From Pigmentiphaga kullae (GTDB lineage: Bacteria > Pseudomonadota > Gammaproteobacteria > Burkholderiales > Burkholderiaceae_B), in the NCBI RefSeq assembly GCF_004216695.1, contig NZ_SGXC01000003.1, positions 558,001-622,000 of the forward strand: 64,000 bases of DNA. The letters run 5' to 3'. The position numbers were made by a program, and so were the translations under genes. The notes under the pieces were generated by a model. The model searched no databases. It was not told the origin of the DNA and worked only from the letters and a program-made list of their open reading frames with translations. Shown here piece after piece: positions 1 through 9,806 of the stretch (position 1 is the first letter of the stretch; each line of letters opens with the position of its first letter).

Positions 1-1
1 C

Positions 2-73
2 GTGGTGCTGGTCGAAGTGCCCAAGACGAATTTCGGGATCGGCGGCAAGACCGCCAAGGCGCTGGGGCGCTGA
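2..73 (+). CDS. 4-oxalocrotonate tautomerase-family protein, C-terminal end (partial)
   Basis: Only the last 23 codons are inside the window, ending in TGA at 71-73. The translated tail contains VEVPKTNFGIGGK, which resembles the C-terminal part of small 4-oxalocrotonate tautomerases, where a strand like this is followed by an N-W/F-G-x-G-G signature. Such enzymes use an N-terminal proline to isomerise unsaturated keto acids from aromatic ring cleavage. The gene ends 35 bases before the binding-protein gene that follows on the same strand, so it may head the importer operon. The call rests on a short tail only. Confidence 0.6.
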   Translation: MVLVEVPKTNFGIGGKTAKALGR

Positions 74-108
74 TTTCCCGCCATTTCCCGACGAAGGAGA
101 CATAGTCG

Positions 109-1272
109 ATGATGAAGAAACAAACCGCCGTCCTGATCGCGGCGGCCCTGATGGCCGCCGGCGCCGCGCATGCCGAGGTCAAGGTCGGTTTTTCGGGCGT
201 GCTGTCGGGCCCCATGGCCGCGCTGGGCCAGGACCAGTACGACGGCTTCATGCTGGCCGTCGAGCAACTGGGCGGCAAGCTGGGCGGCCAGCCCGTCACC
301 GTGCTGCGCGAGGATGACCAGCTCAAGCCGGACGTGGGCGCGCAGATCGTCCAGAAGTTCATCGAGCGCGACAAGGTCGACGCCATCGTGGGGCTGGGCT
401 TCTCCAACGTGCTGATGGCCGAGACCCGCCGCATCAAGGATTCGGGCGTGGTCGCGCTGTCGACCAACGCCGGTCCGGCCCCGATCGCCGGCAAGGGCTG
501 CATGGCCAACCTGTTCGTGATGGGCTGGCAGAACGACGGCATGTCCGAAGCCATGGGCAAGTACGCCAAGGAACAGGGCTACAAGAACGTCTACCTGATG
601 ACGTCGAACTACCAGGCAGGCAAGGACAAGCTGGCCGGCTTCAAGCGCTTCTACGGCGGCACGATCCAGAACGAGGTCTACACCCCGCTGGGCCAGCTCG
701 ACTACGCGGCCGAGATCGCCGCTGTCCAGAGCGCCAAGCCGGATGCCCTGTTCGTGTTCTATCCCGGCGGCGTGGGCGTGAACTTCGTGCGCCAGTTGAA
801 CCAGGCCGGCCTGATGGGCAAGCTGCCGTTCCTGTCCGAGAGCCTGATCGATTCCAACTCGCTGGCCGCGCTCAAGCAGCAGGCGGTCGGTTCGATCTAC
901 GGTACGCCGTGGGCGCCGGTGCTCGACAACCCGCAGAACAAGAAATTCGTGGCGGGCTACGAGGCCAAGTACAAGCGTCCTCCCACCGAGTACGCGGTGG
1001 CCGCCTATGACGCCGCCTACCTGCTGGATGCGGCCATCACCAAGCTGGGCGGCAAGGTGTCGAACAAGAAGGCCTTCGCGGCCGCCGTCAAGGAAGCCGG
1101 CTCCAAGTTCCCCACGGCCCGCGGCAAGTTCGCCTTCAACACCAACAACATGCCCATCCAGCACTACTACGCCTACGAGATCGTCAAGAACGGCGACGGC
1201 GTGGGCTACAAGCAGCTGTCGCAGGTCCTGACGGACCACAAGGACGCCTACGCTGCTGAGTGCAAGATGTAG
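109..1272 (+). CDS. LivK-type ABC transporter substrate-binding protein
   Basis: Periplasmic binding protein of the branched-chain-amino-acid/aromatic-acid family (type I fold), 387 residues. A signal peptide is visible (MMKK, hydrophobic core, cleavage after AHA near residue 22). The mature start VKVGFSGVLSGPMAALGQ is typical of the family. Members of this subfamily often bind aromatic acids as well as amino acids, so the ligand is open. A strong ribosome site GAAGGAGA at 93-100 serves the ATG at 109 (or the next ATG at 112). The LivH, LivM, LivG and LivF genes follow, so this is the cognate receptor. It shares the GQDQYDGFMLAVE block, a GKGC cysteine and a C-terminal YAAEC cysteine with two other binding proteins at 23-25 kb. 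Confidence 0.9.
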   Translation: MMKKQTAVLIAAALMAAGAAHAEVKVGFSGVLSGPMAALGQDQYDGFMLAVEQLGGKLGGQPVTVLREDDQLKPDVGAQIVQKFIERDKVDAIVGLGFSNVLMAETRRIKDSGVVALSTNAGPAPIAGKGCMANLFVMGWQNDGMSEAMGKYAKEQGYKNVYLMTSNYQAGKDKLAGFKRFYGGTIQNEVYTPLGQLDYAAEIAAVQSAKPDALFVFYPGGVGVNFVRQLNQAGLMGKLPFLSESLIDSNSLAALKQQAVGSIYGTPWAPVLDNPQNKKFVAGYEAKYKRPPTEYAVAAYDAAYLLDAAITKLGGKVSNKKAFAAAVKEAGSKFPTARGKFAFNTNNMPIQHYYAYEIVKNGDGVGYKQLSQVLTDHKDAYAAECKM

Positions 1273-1277
1273 AAGAT

Positions 1278-1357
1278 CCCCCCTACGCGCTTACGCGCGC
1301 CCCCCAGGGGGCGATGCGGGTGGACCGGCGGAGCCGGATCCACCGCATCCTGGGTCT
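1278..1357 (+). repeat. Palindromic intergenic repeat, copy 1
   Basis: About 80 bp beginning with a C-run and CTACGCGCTTACGCGCG, then a CCCCCAGGGGG hairpin, then an imperfect hairpin with GATGCGGGTGGACCGG on the left and CCGGATCCACCGCATC on the right, ending CCTGGGTCT. It starts about five bases after the TAG of the upstream receptor gene and is read in the same direction as that gene. Confidence 0.85.
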
Positions 1358-1399
1358 TGGGGGGGGGCGTCTTGGTTCGGAGCATCGGTTATTTGCCCT

Positions 1400-1479
1400 G
1401 ATCCAGGGCGCCGCGGATCCGGCTTTGCCGGTCCGCCAGCGCCGCCCCCTTGAGGGGGCCCGCGTAAGCGGGTAGGGGG
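1400..1479 (-). repeat. Palindromic intergenic repeat, copy 2 (inverted)
   Basis: Reverse complement of the same repeat: it reads GATCCAGGGCG first and finishes with GCGTAAGCGGGTAGGGGG. It forms an inverted pair with copy 1, with a 42-bp spacer. The CCCCC hairpin here is CCCCCTTGAGGGGG. Confidence 0.85.
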
Positions 1480-1638
1480 TGGGCTTCCCTTTCAGGGGTG
1501 GCACCGATGGATGAGGGGCGCGAGCGCCGGTATGCTCGGTTGGCGATCGCCGCCACGGGATCGGGGAGTGCGTAGGCACTGGGAACGAAAGAGCCGGGTA
1601 TGCGGGGAAGACCCGGGTTTTGACACGGAAGTCTGTCA

Positions 1639-2553
1639 ATGAATAGTTCGCTGTTTTTGTCGCAGTTGCTCAATGGTGTGCAGCTCGGCGTGCTGTTGTT
1701 CCTGCTGTCGTCAGGGTTGACCCTGATCTTCGGCATCATGAATTTCATCAATCTCGCGCACGGCTCGCTGTACATGGTCGGCGCGTTCATCGGGGCGGCC
1801 AGCTATAACGCGAGCGGGTCGTTCATCTTTGCCATCGCCGCGGCGATCATTGCCGCCGGGCTGGTGGGGCTGCTGCTGGAACATCTGGTCGCCCGGCCGC
1901 TGTACCGGCACGATCACCTGTACCAGGTGCTCGCGACCTTCGGCCTGATGATGTTCTTCAACGAACTGGCCATCGTCATCTTCGGCAACCGCCCTTACTA
2001 CGCGGCCATTCCGTCCGCGCTGGACGGCGCGGTGACGCTGTTCGGGTCGCAATATCCCCTCTACCGGATCCTGATCATCGCGGTCGGCGTGGCGGTTGCG
2101 CTGGGCGCCTGGTACCTGATCCAGAAGACGCGCTTCGGCATGCTGATCCGCGCCGGCGCCAGCAATTCGCCCATGGTCAGCGTGCTGGGCGTGAACATCG
2201 ACCTGCTCAAGAAGCTGCTGTTCATGCTCGGCGCCGGCCTGGCGGGCCTGGCGGGCGCGCTGGCGGGCCCCATCCTGTCGGTGCAGTCCGGCATGGGCGA
2301 GCCGGTCCTGATCCTGGCGCTGGTGGTCATCGTGGTGGGTGGCATCGGCTCCATCCGCGGCGCGCTGGTGGCGGCGATGATCATCGCCGTGATCGACACG
2401 CTGGGACGCGCCTACATCCCGCACATGCTCGGCTCGTTCATGCAGCCGGCCTCGGCCAATGCCGTCGGCCCGGCCATGGCCTCCATGCTGATCTATGTGC
2501 TGATGGCGCTGGTGCTGGCGTTCCGGCCCAACGGCATCTTGACTAAGAGGTAG
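1639..2553 (+). CDS. livH: Branched-chain amino acid ABC transporter permease LivH
   Basis: Integral membrane permease, 304 residues and about eight hydrophobic segments. The N-terminal segment LTLIFGIMNFINLAHGS is the LivH signature, and the C-terminus has the GGIGSIRGA cytoplasmic loop that contacts the ATPases. Length is normal for LivH. It forms the transmembrane heterodimer with LivM, encoded 122 bases downstream. The start at 1639 has only a weak ribosome site. A copy of the palindromic repeat begins within six bases of its TAG stop, between livH and livM. The substrate is probably an amino or aromatic acid. Confidence 0.92.
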   Translation: MNSSLFLSQLLNGVQLGVLLFLLSSGLTLIFGIMNFINLAHGSLYMVGAFIGAASYNASGSFIFAIAAAIIAAGLVGLLLEHLVARPLYRHDHLYQVLATFGLMMFFNELAIVIFGNRPYYAAIPSALDGAVTLFGSQYPLYRILIIAVGVAVALGAWYLIQKTRFGMLIRAGASNSPMVSVLGVNIDLLKKLLFMLGAGLAGLAGALAGPILSVQSGMGEPVLILALVVIVVGGIGSIRGALVAAMIIAVIDTLGRAYIPHMLGSFMQPASANAVGPAMASMLIYVLMALVLAFRPNGILTKR

Positions 2554-2558
2554 TGGTT

Positions 2559-2639
2559 CCCCCCCTACGCGCTTACGCGCGCCCCCCAGGGGGCGGCACT
2601 GGCGGACCGGCGGAGCCGGATCCGCGGCGTCCTGGATCT
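2559..2639 (+). repeat. Palindromic intergenic repeat, copy 3
   Basis: Single copy in the same orientation as the genes, running from the C-run at 2559 to CCTGGATCT. It has the same two hairpins, with the variant core GGCGGCACTGGCGGACCGG. It starts about five bases after the livH stop codon and lies inside the operon, so a role in mRNA 3'-end formation or differential expression of livH and livM is possible. Confidence 0.85.
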
Positions 2640-2675
2640 GGCAGCAGTAACTGATATTCCTGCAAGGTAGACGAT

Positions 2676-3682
2676 ATGAATCGCGTCAAATTCGGGGCCT
2701 GGATGATTCCGGTCCTGTTCATACTCCTGGCGGCCGTGCCGTTCGTCGCGCAGGCGATGGGTGAGCCGTTCTACGTGACGTTCTTCGCGCGCGTGCTGGT
2801 CTATGCGCTGGCCGCCTGCGCGCTGAACCTCGTGCTGGGCTTCGCCGGTCTGGTCAGCTTCGGCCATGCCATGTTCATCGGCCTGGGCTGCTATGCCGTG
2901 GGCATACTCAGCTACTACGGCATCAGCGACGGCTGGCTGCAGCTGCTGACGGCAGTGGCGGTGTGCGCGCTGGTGGGCCTGGTGGTCGGCACGGTATGCC
3001 TGCGTACCTCGGGCATCGGCTTCATCATGATCACGCTGGCCTTCGCCCAGATGTTCTACTTCCTGATGGTCAGCATGACCACCTTCGGCGGCGACGACGG
3101 CCTGAACATCAACGAGCCGAGCAACTTCGGACTGTTCGAGCTGTCGGGCAGCACCGAGGTCTACTGGGCGGCCTGGGCCGTGTTGCTGGCGGTCACGATA
3201 TTCCTGGCGCGGCTCAAGAAGTCGCCGTTCGGGATGGTGCTGCAGGCCACCCACATCAATCCGCGCCGCGTCAATGCGTTCGGCTACTCGGTCTTCCGCG
3301 TGCAACTGGCCGCCTACGTCATGTCCGGCGTATTGACCGGCCTGGCGGGCCTGCTGCTGGCCAACCTGACGGCCTTCGCCTCGCCCAGCTACATGTCGTG
3401 GCCGGTGTCGGGCGAGCTGATCGTCATGCTGGTCATCGGCGGCCTGGGCACGATCACCGGTCCCATCGTGGGCGCGATCGCCTTTCTCGTGATGGAAGAA
3501 TTCTTCAAGGGCCTGACCCAGCACTGGATGCTGATCATGGGGCCGGTCATCGTCGTGATCGCCCTGGTGAGCAAGAACGGCTTCGCATGGCTGATACGCC
3601 GGCGCGAAGAACCCGCCCCGGCGCCGTCCGCGGCGCCTGCCGCGGCACCCAAGGTTGCCGCCGCTTCCGCGGGAGAATCGCA

Positions 3683-3686
<4 letters not shown>
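2676..3686 (+). CDS. livM: Branched-chain amino acid ABC transporter permease LivM
   Basis: Second permease subunit, 336 residues. The segment LNLVLGFAGLVSFGHAMFIGLG is at residues 50-70 and the GGLGTITGPIVGA coupling loop near residue 255, both characteristic of LivM. An Ala/Pro-rich cytoplasmic tail of roughly 30 residues (PAPAPSAAPAAAP) follows the last membrane segment and is not part of the core fold. An AAGGTA ribosome site precedes the ATG. Its TGA overlaps the livG ATG by four bases. Confidence 0.92.
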
Positions 3687-4438
<752 letters not shown>

Positions 4439-4453
4439 GGCAGGAGTTCACGC

Positions 4454-5149
<696 letters not shown>

Positions 5150-5177
5150 GCTTGGCTTTTTTGCATAGGAAGGATCG

Positions 5178-5957
5178 ATGAGGTTGAAGGACAAGACGGC
5201 GCTGGTGACCGGTGCCGCGGGCGGTATCGGACTGGCGATCGCGAAGCGGTACAGCCAGGAGGGCGCCAACGTGGTGCTGGTGGACCGCGCCGAGAAGGTC
5301 GAAACCGAGGCCCTGGCGGCCATGGCGGGCCCGGCGCGCGCCCTGCGCGGCGACGTCACCGATCCGGCCCAGGTGGCTGCGATGGTGGACTTGTGCGAGC
5401 GCGAGTTCGGCGGGCTGGACATCTGCGTGTGCAATGCCGGCGTGATCCGCGCCGCCGAGTTCCTGGACGTCACGCTCGAGGACCTCGATTTCGTGATGAA
5501 CGTCAACGTCCGCGGGACCTTCCTCGTGGCCCAGGCCGCGGCCAAGGCCATGGTGCGCGGCGGACGCGGCGGCAGCATCATTACGCTGTCGTCGATGACG
5601 GCCGAACTGGCGATGTCCAACCAACTGGCCTACGGCGCCAGCAAGGGCGCGGTGCGGCAGATGACCAAGGCCATGGCGCTGGCGATGGCGCCGCACGGCG
5701 TGCGCGTCAACGCGCTGGGGCCGGGCAGCATCGACACCGACATCATGTCCACCATCACCGACAATCCCAAGGCGCTGCACACGGTGCTGTCGCGCATCCC
5801 GATGACGCGGCTGGGACGGCCGGAAGAAGTGGCGGGCGCCGCGGTGTTCCTGGCCAGCGAAGACGCCAGCTACGTGACCGGGCAGACGGTGTTCGTCGAT
5901 GGCGGCCGGCTGGCGCTGAACTACACGGTGGAAGTCCCGGGCATGCCCCAGGAGTGA
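5178..5957 (+). CDS. Short-chain dehydrogenase/reductase (SDR) family oxidoreductase
   Basis: Classical SDR of 259 residues, NAD(P)-dependent. The cofactor motif TGAAGGIG is near residue 11, VCNAGV near residue 88, the catalytic serine in ITLSSMTAE and the YGASK tyrosine/lysine pair near residue 153. The C-terminus carries the TGQTVFVDGG strand. A clear AGGAAGGA ribosome site precedes the ATG. It is the last gene of the importer operon and is followed by a strong terminator, so it may process the imported compound; the substrate cannot be told from sequence. Confidence 0.85.
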   Translation: MRLKDKTALVTGAAGGIGLAIAKRYSQEGANVVLVDRAEKVETEALAAMAGPARALRGDVTDPAQVAAMVDLCEREFGGLDICVCNAGVIRAAEFLDVTLEDLDFVMNVNVRGTFLVAQAAAKAMVRGGRGGSIITLSSMTAELAMSNQLAYGASKGAVRQMTKAMALAMAPHGVRVNALGPGSIDTDIMSTITDNPKALHTVLSRIPMTRLGRPEEVAGAAVFLASEDASYVTGQTVFVDGGRLALNYTVEVPGMPQE

Positions 5958-5974
5958 CCGCCGCGCGGTGATCG

Positions 5975-6011
5975 ACAAAGGCCTCGGGGCATGCGCCGCC
6001 GAGGCCTTTGT
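5975..6011. terminator. Bidirectional rho-independent terminator
   Basis: Near-perfect 13-bp stem ACAAAGGCCTCGG (5975-5987) with CCGAGGCCTTTGT (5999-6011) around an 11-base loop. It lies between the SDR gene on the plus strand and the Bug gene on the minus strand, which converge, so it can end both transcripts. Confidence 0.85.
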
Positions 6012-6040
6012 ATTTCAGCGCCGGGTTTTCCGGCTGCGTG

Positions 6041-7018
6041 TCAGTCGAGCGAGATGTTCGCCTTCCTGATCACGGGCCCCCACAGCGCGTGGTCGGCCTT
6101 GATCCGGGCGGCGAATTCTTCCGGGCTGGATGTGTAGACCACCGAGCCGTGCGCATCAAAGAGCTTCTTCATGTCTTCGGCCTGGACCGCCCTGGCGATC
6201 TCGCGGTTCAGCTTCTGGACGATGTCGGCCGGCACGCCGGTCCGGGCCACGATCCCCAGCCACACGGTGTCTTCCAGGCCCGGGTAGCCCTGTTCGGCGA
6301 AGGTGGGGACGTTGGGCAGACTGGGCAGGCGTTCCCGGGTGTTCACGGCCAGCGCCTTGAGCCGGCCATCCTTGACCTGCGGCTCGATCAGGGCCGAGCC
6401 GGCCAGGTAGAGCTGGGTCCTGTCGCCGATCGTGGAGTTGAGCGCATCGGGGCCGGACTTGAACGGTACGTGCAGGATGTCGGCGCCGGTCTGCAGCTTG
6501 AACATCTCGAATAACACGTGGGGCGGCGAGCCGGTGCTGGAGGACGCATAGTTCAGCGCGCCGGGCTTGGCCTTGGCCAGCGAGACCAGTTCCTTGAGCG
6601 AGCCCGCGGGCAGGGCGGGGCTGGCGGTCAGCACCATGGGGATCACGGCGATGGGGCCGACGGCCTGGAGGTCGGCCAGCGGATCGTAGGGCAGCTTGCT
6701 GAACAGGTACTGGTTCCAGACGGCATGCGCGTTGGTGACCACCGCCAGCGTGTAGCCGTCGGCGGCGCCGTTCTTCAGGTTGGTCATGGCGAGCAGGCCG
6801 CCCGCGCCGGGGCGGTTGTCGATGACCACGGCCTGGCCCAGGGACGTTCGCATCTTCTCGGCGATGGGGCGGGCGAACAGGTCGGGCAGGCTGCCCGGCG
6901 CGCCGTTGACGATCAGGTGGATGGGGCGCGCGGGATAGGCGGTCTGGGCCTGGGCCGGCGCGGCGGCAAGCATGAGCAGCCCCAGGGCGGGGGCGGCAAG
7001 GTAGCGGGGTGCGTGCAT
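6041..7018 (-). CDS. Bug/TctC-family periplasmic solute-binding protein
   Basis: Tripartite tricarboxylate transporter receptor family, 325 residues. A Sec signal peptide ends at PAQAQT near residue 25, followed by the family's YPARPIHLIVNGAPGS opening and, later, ADGYTLAVVTNA. Family members bind carboxylates in the periplasm; most are orphans without adjacent membrane genes, as here. The gene starts 27 bases after the M20 amidohydrolase stop on the same strand, so the two form one unit and the ligand may be the hydrolase substrate or product. Confidence 0.9.
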   Translation of the reverse strand: MHAPRYLAAPALGLLMLAAAPAQAQTAYPARPIHLIVNGAPGSLPDLFARPIAEKMRTSLGQAVVIDNRPGAGGLLAMTNLKNGAADGYTLAVVTNAHAVWNQYLFSKLPYDPLADLQAVGPIAVIPMVLTASPALPAGSLKELVSLAKAKPGALNYASSSTGSPPHVLFEMFKLQTGADILHVPFKSGPDALNSTIGDRTQLYLAGSALIEPQVKDGRLKALAVNTRERLPSLPNVPTFAEQGYPGLEDTVWLGIVARTGVPADIVQKLNREIARAVQAEDMKKLFDAHGSVVYTSSPEEFAARIKADHALWGPVIRKANISLD

Positions 7019-7045
7019 GGCGGTGTCCTTGCGGGGGGGATGGGG

Positions 7046-8206
7046 TCAGGCCGTCAGACGGCGGCGCGCGATCTCGACCATGACCGACATGCCGACGGGC
7101 AGCACGCTGTCGTTGAAGTCGAACCTGGGGTGGTGGCACATGTGGCCGCCGTTGCCCAGGAAGAAGTAGCAGCCGGGTTTTTCCTGCAGCATGTAGGCGA
7201 AATCCTCGGAGGCCATCAGCGGGGCGATGTCGGGTTCCAGGCCGGCATCGCCGACGATGGCGCGGGCGGCATCACGTACGACCTGGACCTGCTCCGGCGC
7301 ATTGATCGTGGCGGGCGAGGTCTGCAGGTGCTCGAACTCGATGCGGCAGCGGTGCGCCTGCTCGGCGCCGGCGCAGATCTCCTTCAGGCGCCTGAGGATC
7401 TCGGCCTGCACGCCGTGGTCCAGCGTGCGCACCGTGCCTTCCAGCACGGCCTCGCCGGCGATGACGTTGATGGCGGTGCCGGCATGGAACTGGCAGATGC
7501 TGACCACCGCGGTCTGCAACGGATCCACCGAGCGGCTGACGATGGTTTGCAGCGACTGCACCAGCGCGCTGCCGACCACCACCGGATCCACCGTGCGGTG
7601 CGGGCTGGCGGCATGGCCGCCGACGCCATGGATGCGGATGCGAAACAGGTCGCAGGCCGACAGGATGGCGCCGTTGCGCACGCCCACGCGGCCGGGTTCG
7701 AGCGGCGGGTGGTTGTGCAGGCCGTAGACCTCGTCGCATGGGAAGCGCTCGAACAGCCCGTCCTGGATCATGGACGAACCGCCGCGCAGGGTTTCTTCGG
7801 CAGGCTGGAAAATCAGGTGCAGCGTGCCGCGGAATTCCCGCCGCGAGGCGTAGTGGCGCGCGACGCCCAGCAGGATGGCGGTATGGCCGTCGTGGCCGCA
7901 GCCATGGAATAGATTGGGCTTGGTGGACTGGTAGGGCAGGCCGGTCTGCTCCTGCATGGGCAGGGCATCCATGTCGGCGCGCAGGCCGACGTTGCGGCCG
8001 GGGCCCAGCGCGCCCTGGATGACGCCGACCACGCCGGTGCCGCCTATGCCGGTATGGGTTTCGATGCCCCATTCGCGCAGCCGTTCGGCAACGAAGGCCG
8101 CCGTTTCGTGTTCCTCGAAGCCGAGTTCCGGGTTGCGGTGCAGCGTGCGCCGCCATGTGGTCATGTCCTGGGCGTGCGTGTCCGAGACCTCGATTTTCAT
8201 TGCCAT
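7046..8206 (-). CDS. M20-family amidohydrolase (hippurate hydrolase-like)
   Basis: Zinc-dependent amidohydrolase of 386 residues, cleaving N-acyl amino acids or related amides in the cytoplasm. The metal-binding block HGCGHDGHTAILLGVA is near residue 105, the glutamate pair in PAEETLRGG near 140, GLHNHPP near 167, and the dimerisation lid with GVGGHAASPH near 195. Length fits the hippurate/IAA-amino-acid hydrolase group. It precedes a Bug binding protein and diverges from a MarR regulator across a 96-bp region containing a palindrome, which suggests substrate-responsive control. Confidence 0.88.
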   Translation of the reverse strand: MAMKIEVSDTHAQDMTTWRRTLHRNPELGFEEHETAAFVAERLREWGIETHTGIGGTGVVGVIQGALGPGRNVGLRADMDALPMQEQTGLPYQSTKPNLFHGCGHDGHTAILLGVARHYASRREFRGTLHLIFQPAEETLRGGSSMIQDGLFERFPCDEVYGLHNHPPLEPGRVGVRNGAILSACDLFRIRIHGVGGHAASPHRTVDPVVVGSALVQSLQTIVSRSVDPLQTAVVSICQFHAGTAINVIAGEAVLEGTVRTLDHGVQAEILRRLKEICAGAEQAHRCRIEFEHLQTSPATINAPEQVQVVRDAARAIVGDAGLEPDIAPLMASEDFAYMLQEKPGCYFFLGNGGHMCHHPRFDFNDSVLPVGMSVMVEIARRRLTA

Positions 8207-8237
8207 CCTGCCATGTGAATCAAAAAATAGGATGCTA

Positions 8238-8252
8238 TTTCAACTATTGAAA
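8238..8252. promoter_or_regulatory. Putative MarR operator, TTTCAA-N3-TTGAAA
   Basis: Perfect 6-bp inverted repeat with a 3-base spacer in the AT-rich divergent region between the M20 amidohydrolase and MarR genes. Size and position fit a site for the adjacent MarR protein. No binding data; inference from position and symmetry. Confidence 0.5.
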
Positions 8253-8302
8253 ATTGCACTCAGTATTTACCCCGCCGATGGCGCGCGGCATACAATGCCG
8301 CG

Positions 8303-8794
8303 ATGCCCCGCCGCCCGCACGAGACCGCCGTGACCAAGAAACTCGAGACCTATTTCACCTACAAGCTCGACCTCATCAAGAGCGAGGCGGTGCGGCAGGT
8401 CAACGAGCTGTATCGCAAGGAACTCGGGCTGGTGGTGCGCGACCTGCGGGTGCTGCGCCAGATCGGCGATGCGCCGGGCATCAGCGTGTCGGCCCTGCAG
8501 GCCGCCACCTTCATCGAAAAGACCGTGCTGTCCAAGGTCGTGTCGCGGCTGATCGAGCTGGGCCTGGCCGAGCGCAGCATCAGCACGCGCGACGCGCGGG
8601 CGTTCGAACTGACCCTGACTGCCCGCGGCCGCCGCGTGCGCGAGCAGGCGGACCGCATCGGCGGCGGCCACGAGCGCGAGGTGATGTTCGGCGATTTCAG
8701 TGAACAGGAACTGCGCCAGCTCGATGCGCTGCTGGACAAGCTCATGCAATCGCTGCGGGCCGCGCGCGACGGCGGCGCGGGGGAAGCCGCCTGA
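8303..8794 (+). CDS. MarR-family transcriptional regulator
   Basis: Winged-helix regulator of 163 residues. The recognition region SVSALQAATFIEKTVLSKVVSRLIELGLAER and the wing STRDARAFELTLTARGR are typical of MarR dimers, which usually repress a divergent catabolic or efflux gene until a ligand binds. It is divergent from the M20 amidohydrolase/Bug unit. The first 12 or so residues (MPRRPHETAVTK) are basic and the true start could be slightly downstream. Confidence 0.88.
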   Translation: MPRRPHETAVTKKLETYFTYKLDLIKSEAVRQVNELYRKELGLVVRDLRVLRQIGDAPGISVSALQAATFIEKTVLSKVVSRLIELGLAERSISTRDARAFELTLTARGRRVREQADRIGGGHEREVMFGDFSEQELRQLDALLDKLMQSLRAARDGGAGEAA

Positions 8795-8807
8795 GCGTTC
8801 CGGCCGG

Positions 8808-9722
8808 TCAGCCGGAGGAGTCGTCGGCCGGGGCGTCGGCGATGCTGCGCGCCAGTTCGTCCCACAGGGCGCGCGCGGGCCGGCTCAGCGTCGCGTCGCG
8901 CCGCCGCACCAGGCAGATGCGCCGCGCGATGGTCGGTCCGGTCAGGGGGATGGTCGCGACGCGGGTCGTTGCCGCCAGCGCCAGGCGGGGCAACACCGCC
9001 ATCCAGCCGCCGTGCTCCAGGAAGCCGATCATGGACGACAGGTGTTCCACTTCGTCGAACCAGGGCGCGGGCACGCCCGCCATGGCCAGCGCGGCGTCGA
9101 TCTGCTGGCGGTTGGCGCTGCTGCGGCGCAGGGCCAGCACCCGTTGTCCCGCCAGATCGGCCCAGGCGGCCTGGCCGCGCGCCGCCATCGGGTGGCCGGG
9201 CGCGCATGCCAGCACATAGGGATCGTCGCGCAGCAATTGGCTGGCCAGCTCGGGCTCGTCTTCCCACATGACGGTGATGCCGAACTCGGCCTCGCGCCGC
9301 AGCACGGCATCGCGCACGCGCGCCCCGGTGTCGTCGCGCAGGTCCACGCGCACGTCCGGATGGCGCTGCCGCAGGCGCGACAGGGCGGCCGGGAACAAGG
9401 AATACGCCACGGTGGTGATGCAGGCCACGGTCAACTGGCCGCCTTCGCCGCGCGCCACGCGCGCCGCGCCGGCCAGGCAGTCGTCCAGGCTGTCCAGCAG
9501 CGGCGCCAGGCGTTCGTGCAGGGCCTGGCCCAGCGGCGTCAGCACCATGGTGCGCGTGGTGCGTTCGACCAGGCGGCCCCCCAGGGCTTCCTCCAGCTTG
9601 CTGATGCGCCGGCTCAGCGCGGAGGGCGAGAGCGCGAGCATGTCGGCGGTCTTGTTGAAGCCGCCGCAGCGCACGAGGGCGCAGAAGGCCTGGAGATCGG
9701 GAAGATCGCAATTGGTGCGCAT
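8808..9722 (-). CDS. LysR-family transcriptional regulator
   Basis: LysR-type regulator; start chosen at the ATG giving MRTNCDLPDLQAFC (304 residues), because a longer frame to 9788 would add 22 residues not typical of the family. The N-terminal helix-turn-helix is FNKTADMLALSPSALSRRISKLEE, followed by the linker helix and an effector domain beginning LTVACITTVAYSLFPAAL. It diverges from the tautomerase-like/esterase/Bug unit, the usual layout for a LysR protein controlling its neighbours. Confidence 0.88.
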   Translation of the reverse strand: MRTNCDLPDLQAFCALVRCGGFNKTADMLALSPSALSRRISKLEEALGGRLVERTTRTMVLTPLGQALHERLAPLLDSLDDCLAGAARVARGEGGQLTVACITTVAYSLFPAALSRLRQRHPDVRVDLRDDTGARVRDAVLRREAEFGITVMWEDEPELASQLLRDDPYVLACAPGHPMAARGQAAWADLAGQRVLALRRSSANRQQIDAALAMAGVPAPWFDEVEHLSSMIGFLEHGGWMAVLPRLALAATTRVATIPLTGPTIARRICLVRRRDATLSRPARALWDELARSIADAPADDSSG

Positions 9723-9736
9723 GACGCAATAATATC

Positions 9737-9748
9737 GCAATAATTTGC
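9737..9748. promoter_or_regulatory. Putative LysR site GCAA-N4-TTGC
   Basis: A GCAATAATTTGC near-palindrome preceded by another GCAATAAT at 9726-9733, in the AT-rich region just upstream of the LysR start. Tandem half-sites next to a LysR gene suggest the autoregulatory site; weak evidence. Confidence 0.35.
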
Positions 9749-9806
9749 ACTGGATTTCATTATTCGACGCCGGCATCATGGCCGTCACGACTTGACCGTG
9801 ATCGCC

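Larger units (their letters stand above)
1273..1638. other. 366-bp gap holding two inverted copies of the palindromic repeat
   Basis: No convincing gene is seen. The left part holds two repeat copies in opposite orientation (1278-1357 and 1400-1479). The remaining 160 bases before livH contain one small inverted repeat, CCGGGT at 1594-1599 with ACCCGG at 1611-1616, and no clear promoter. It separates the receptor gene from livH inside what is otherwise one operon, so it may lower or decouple downstream expression. Confidence 0.6.
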
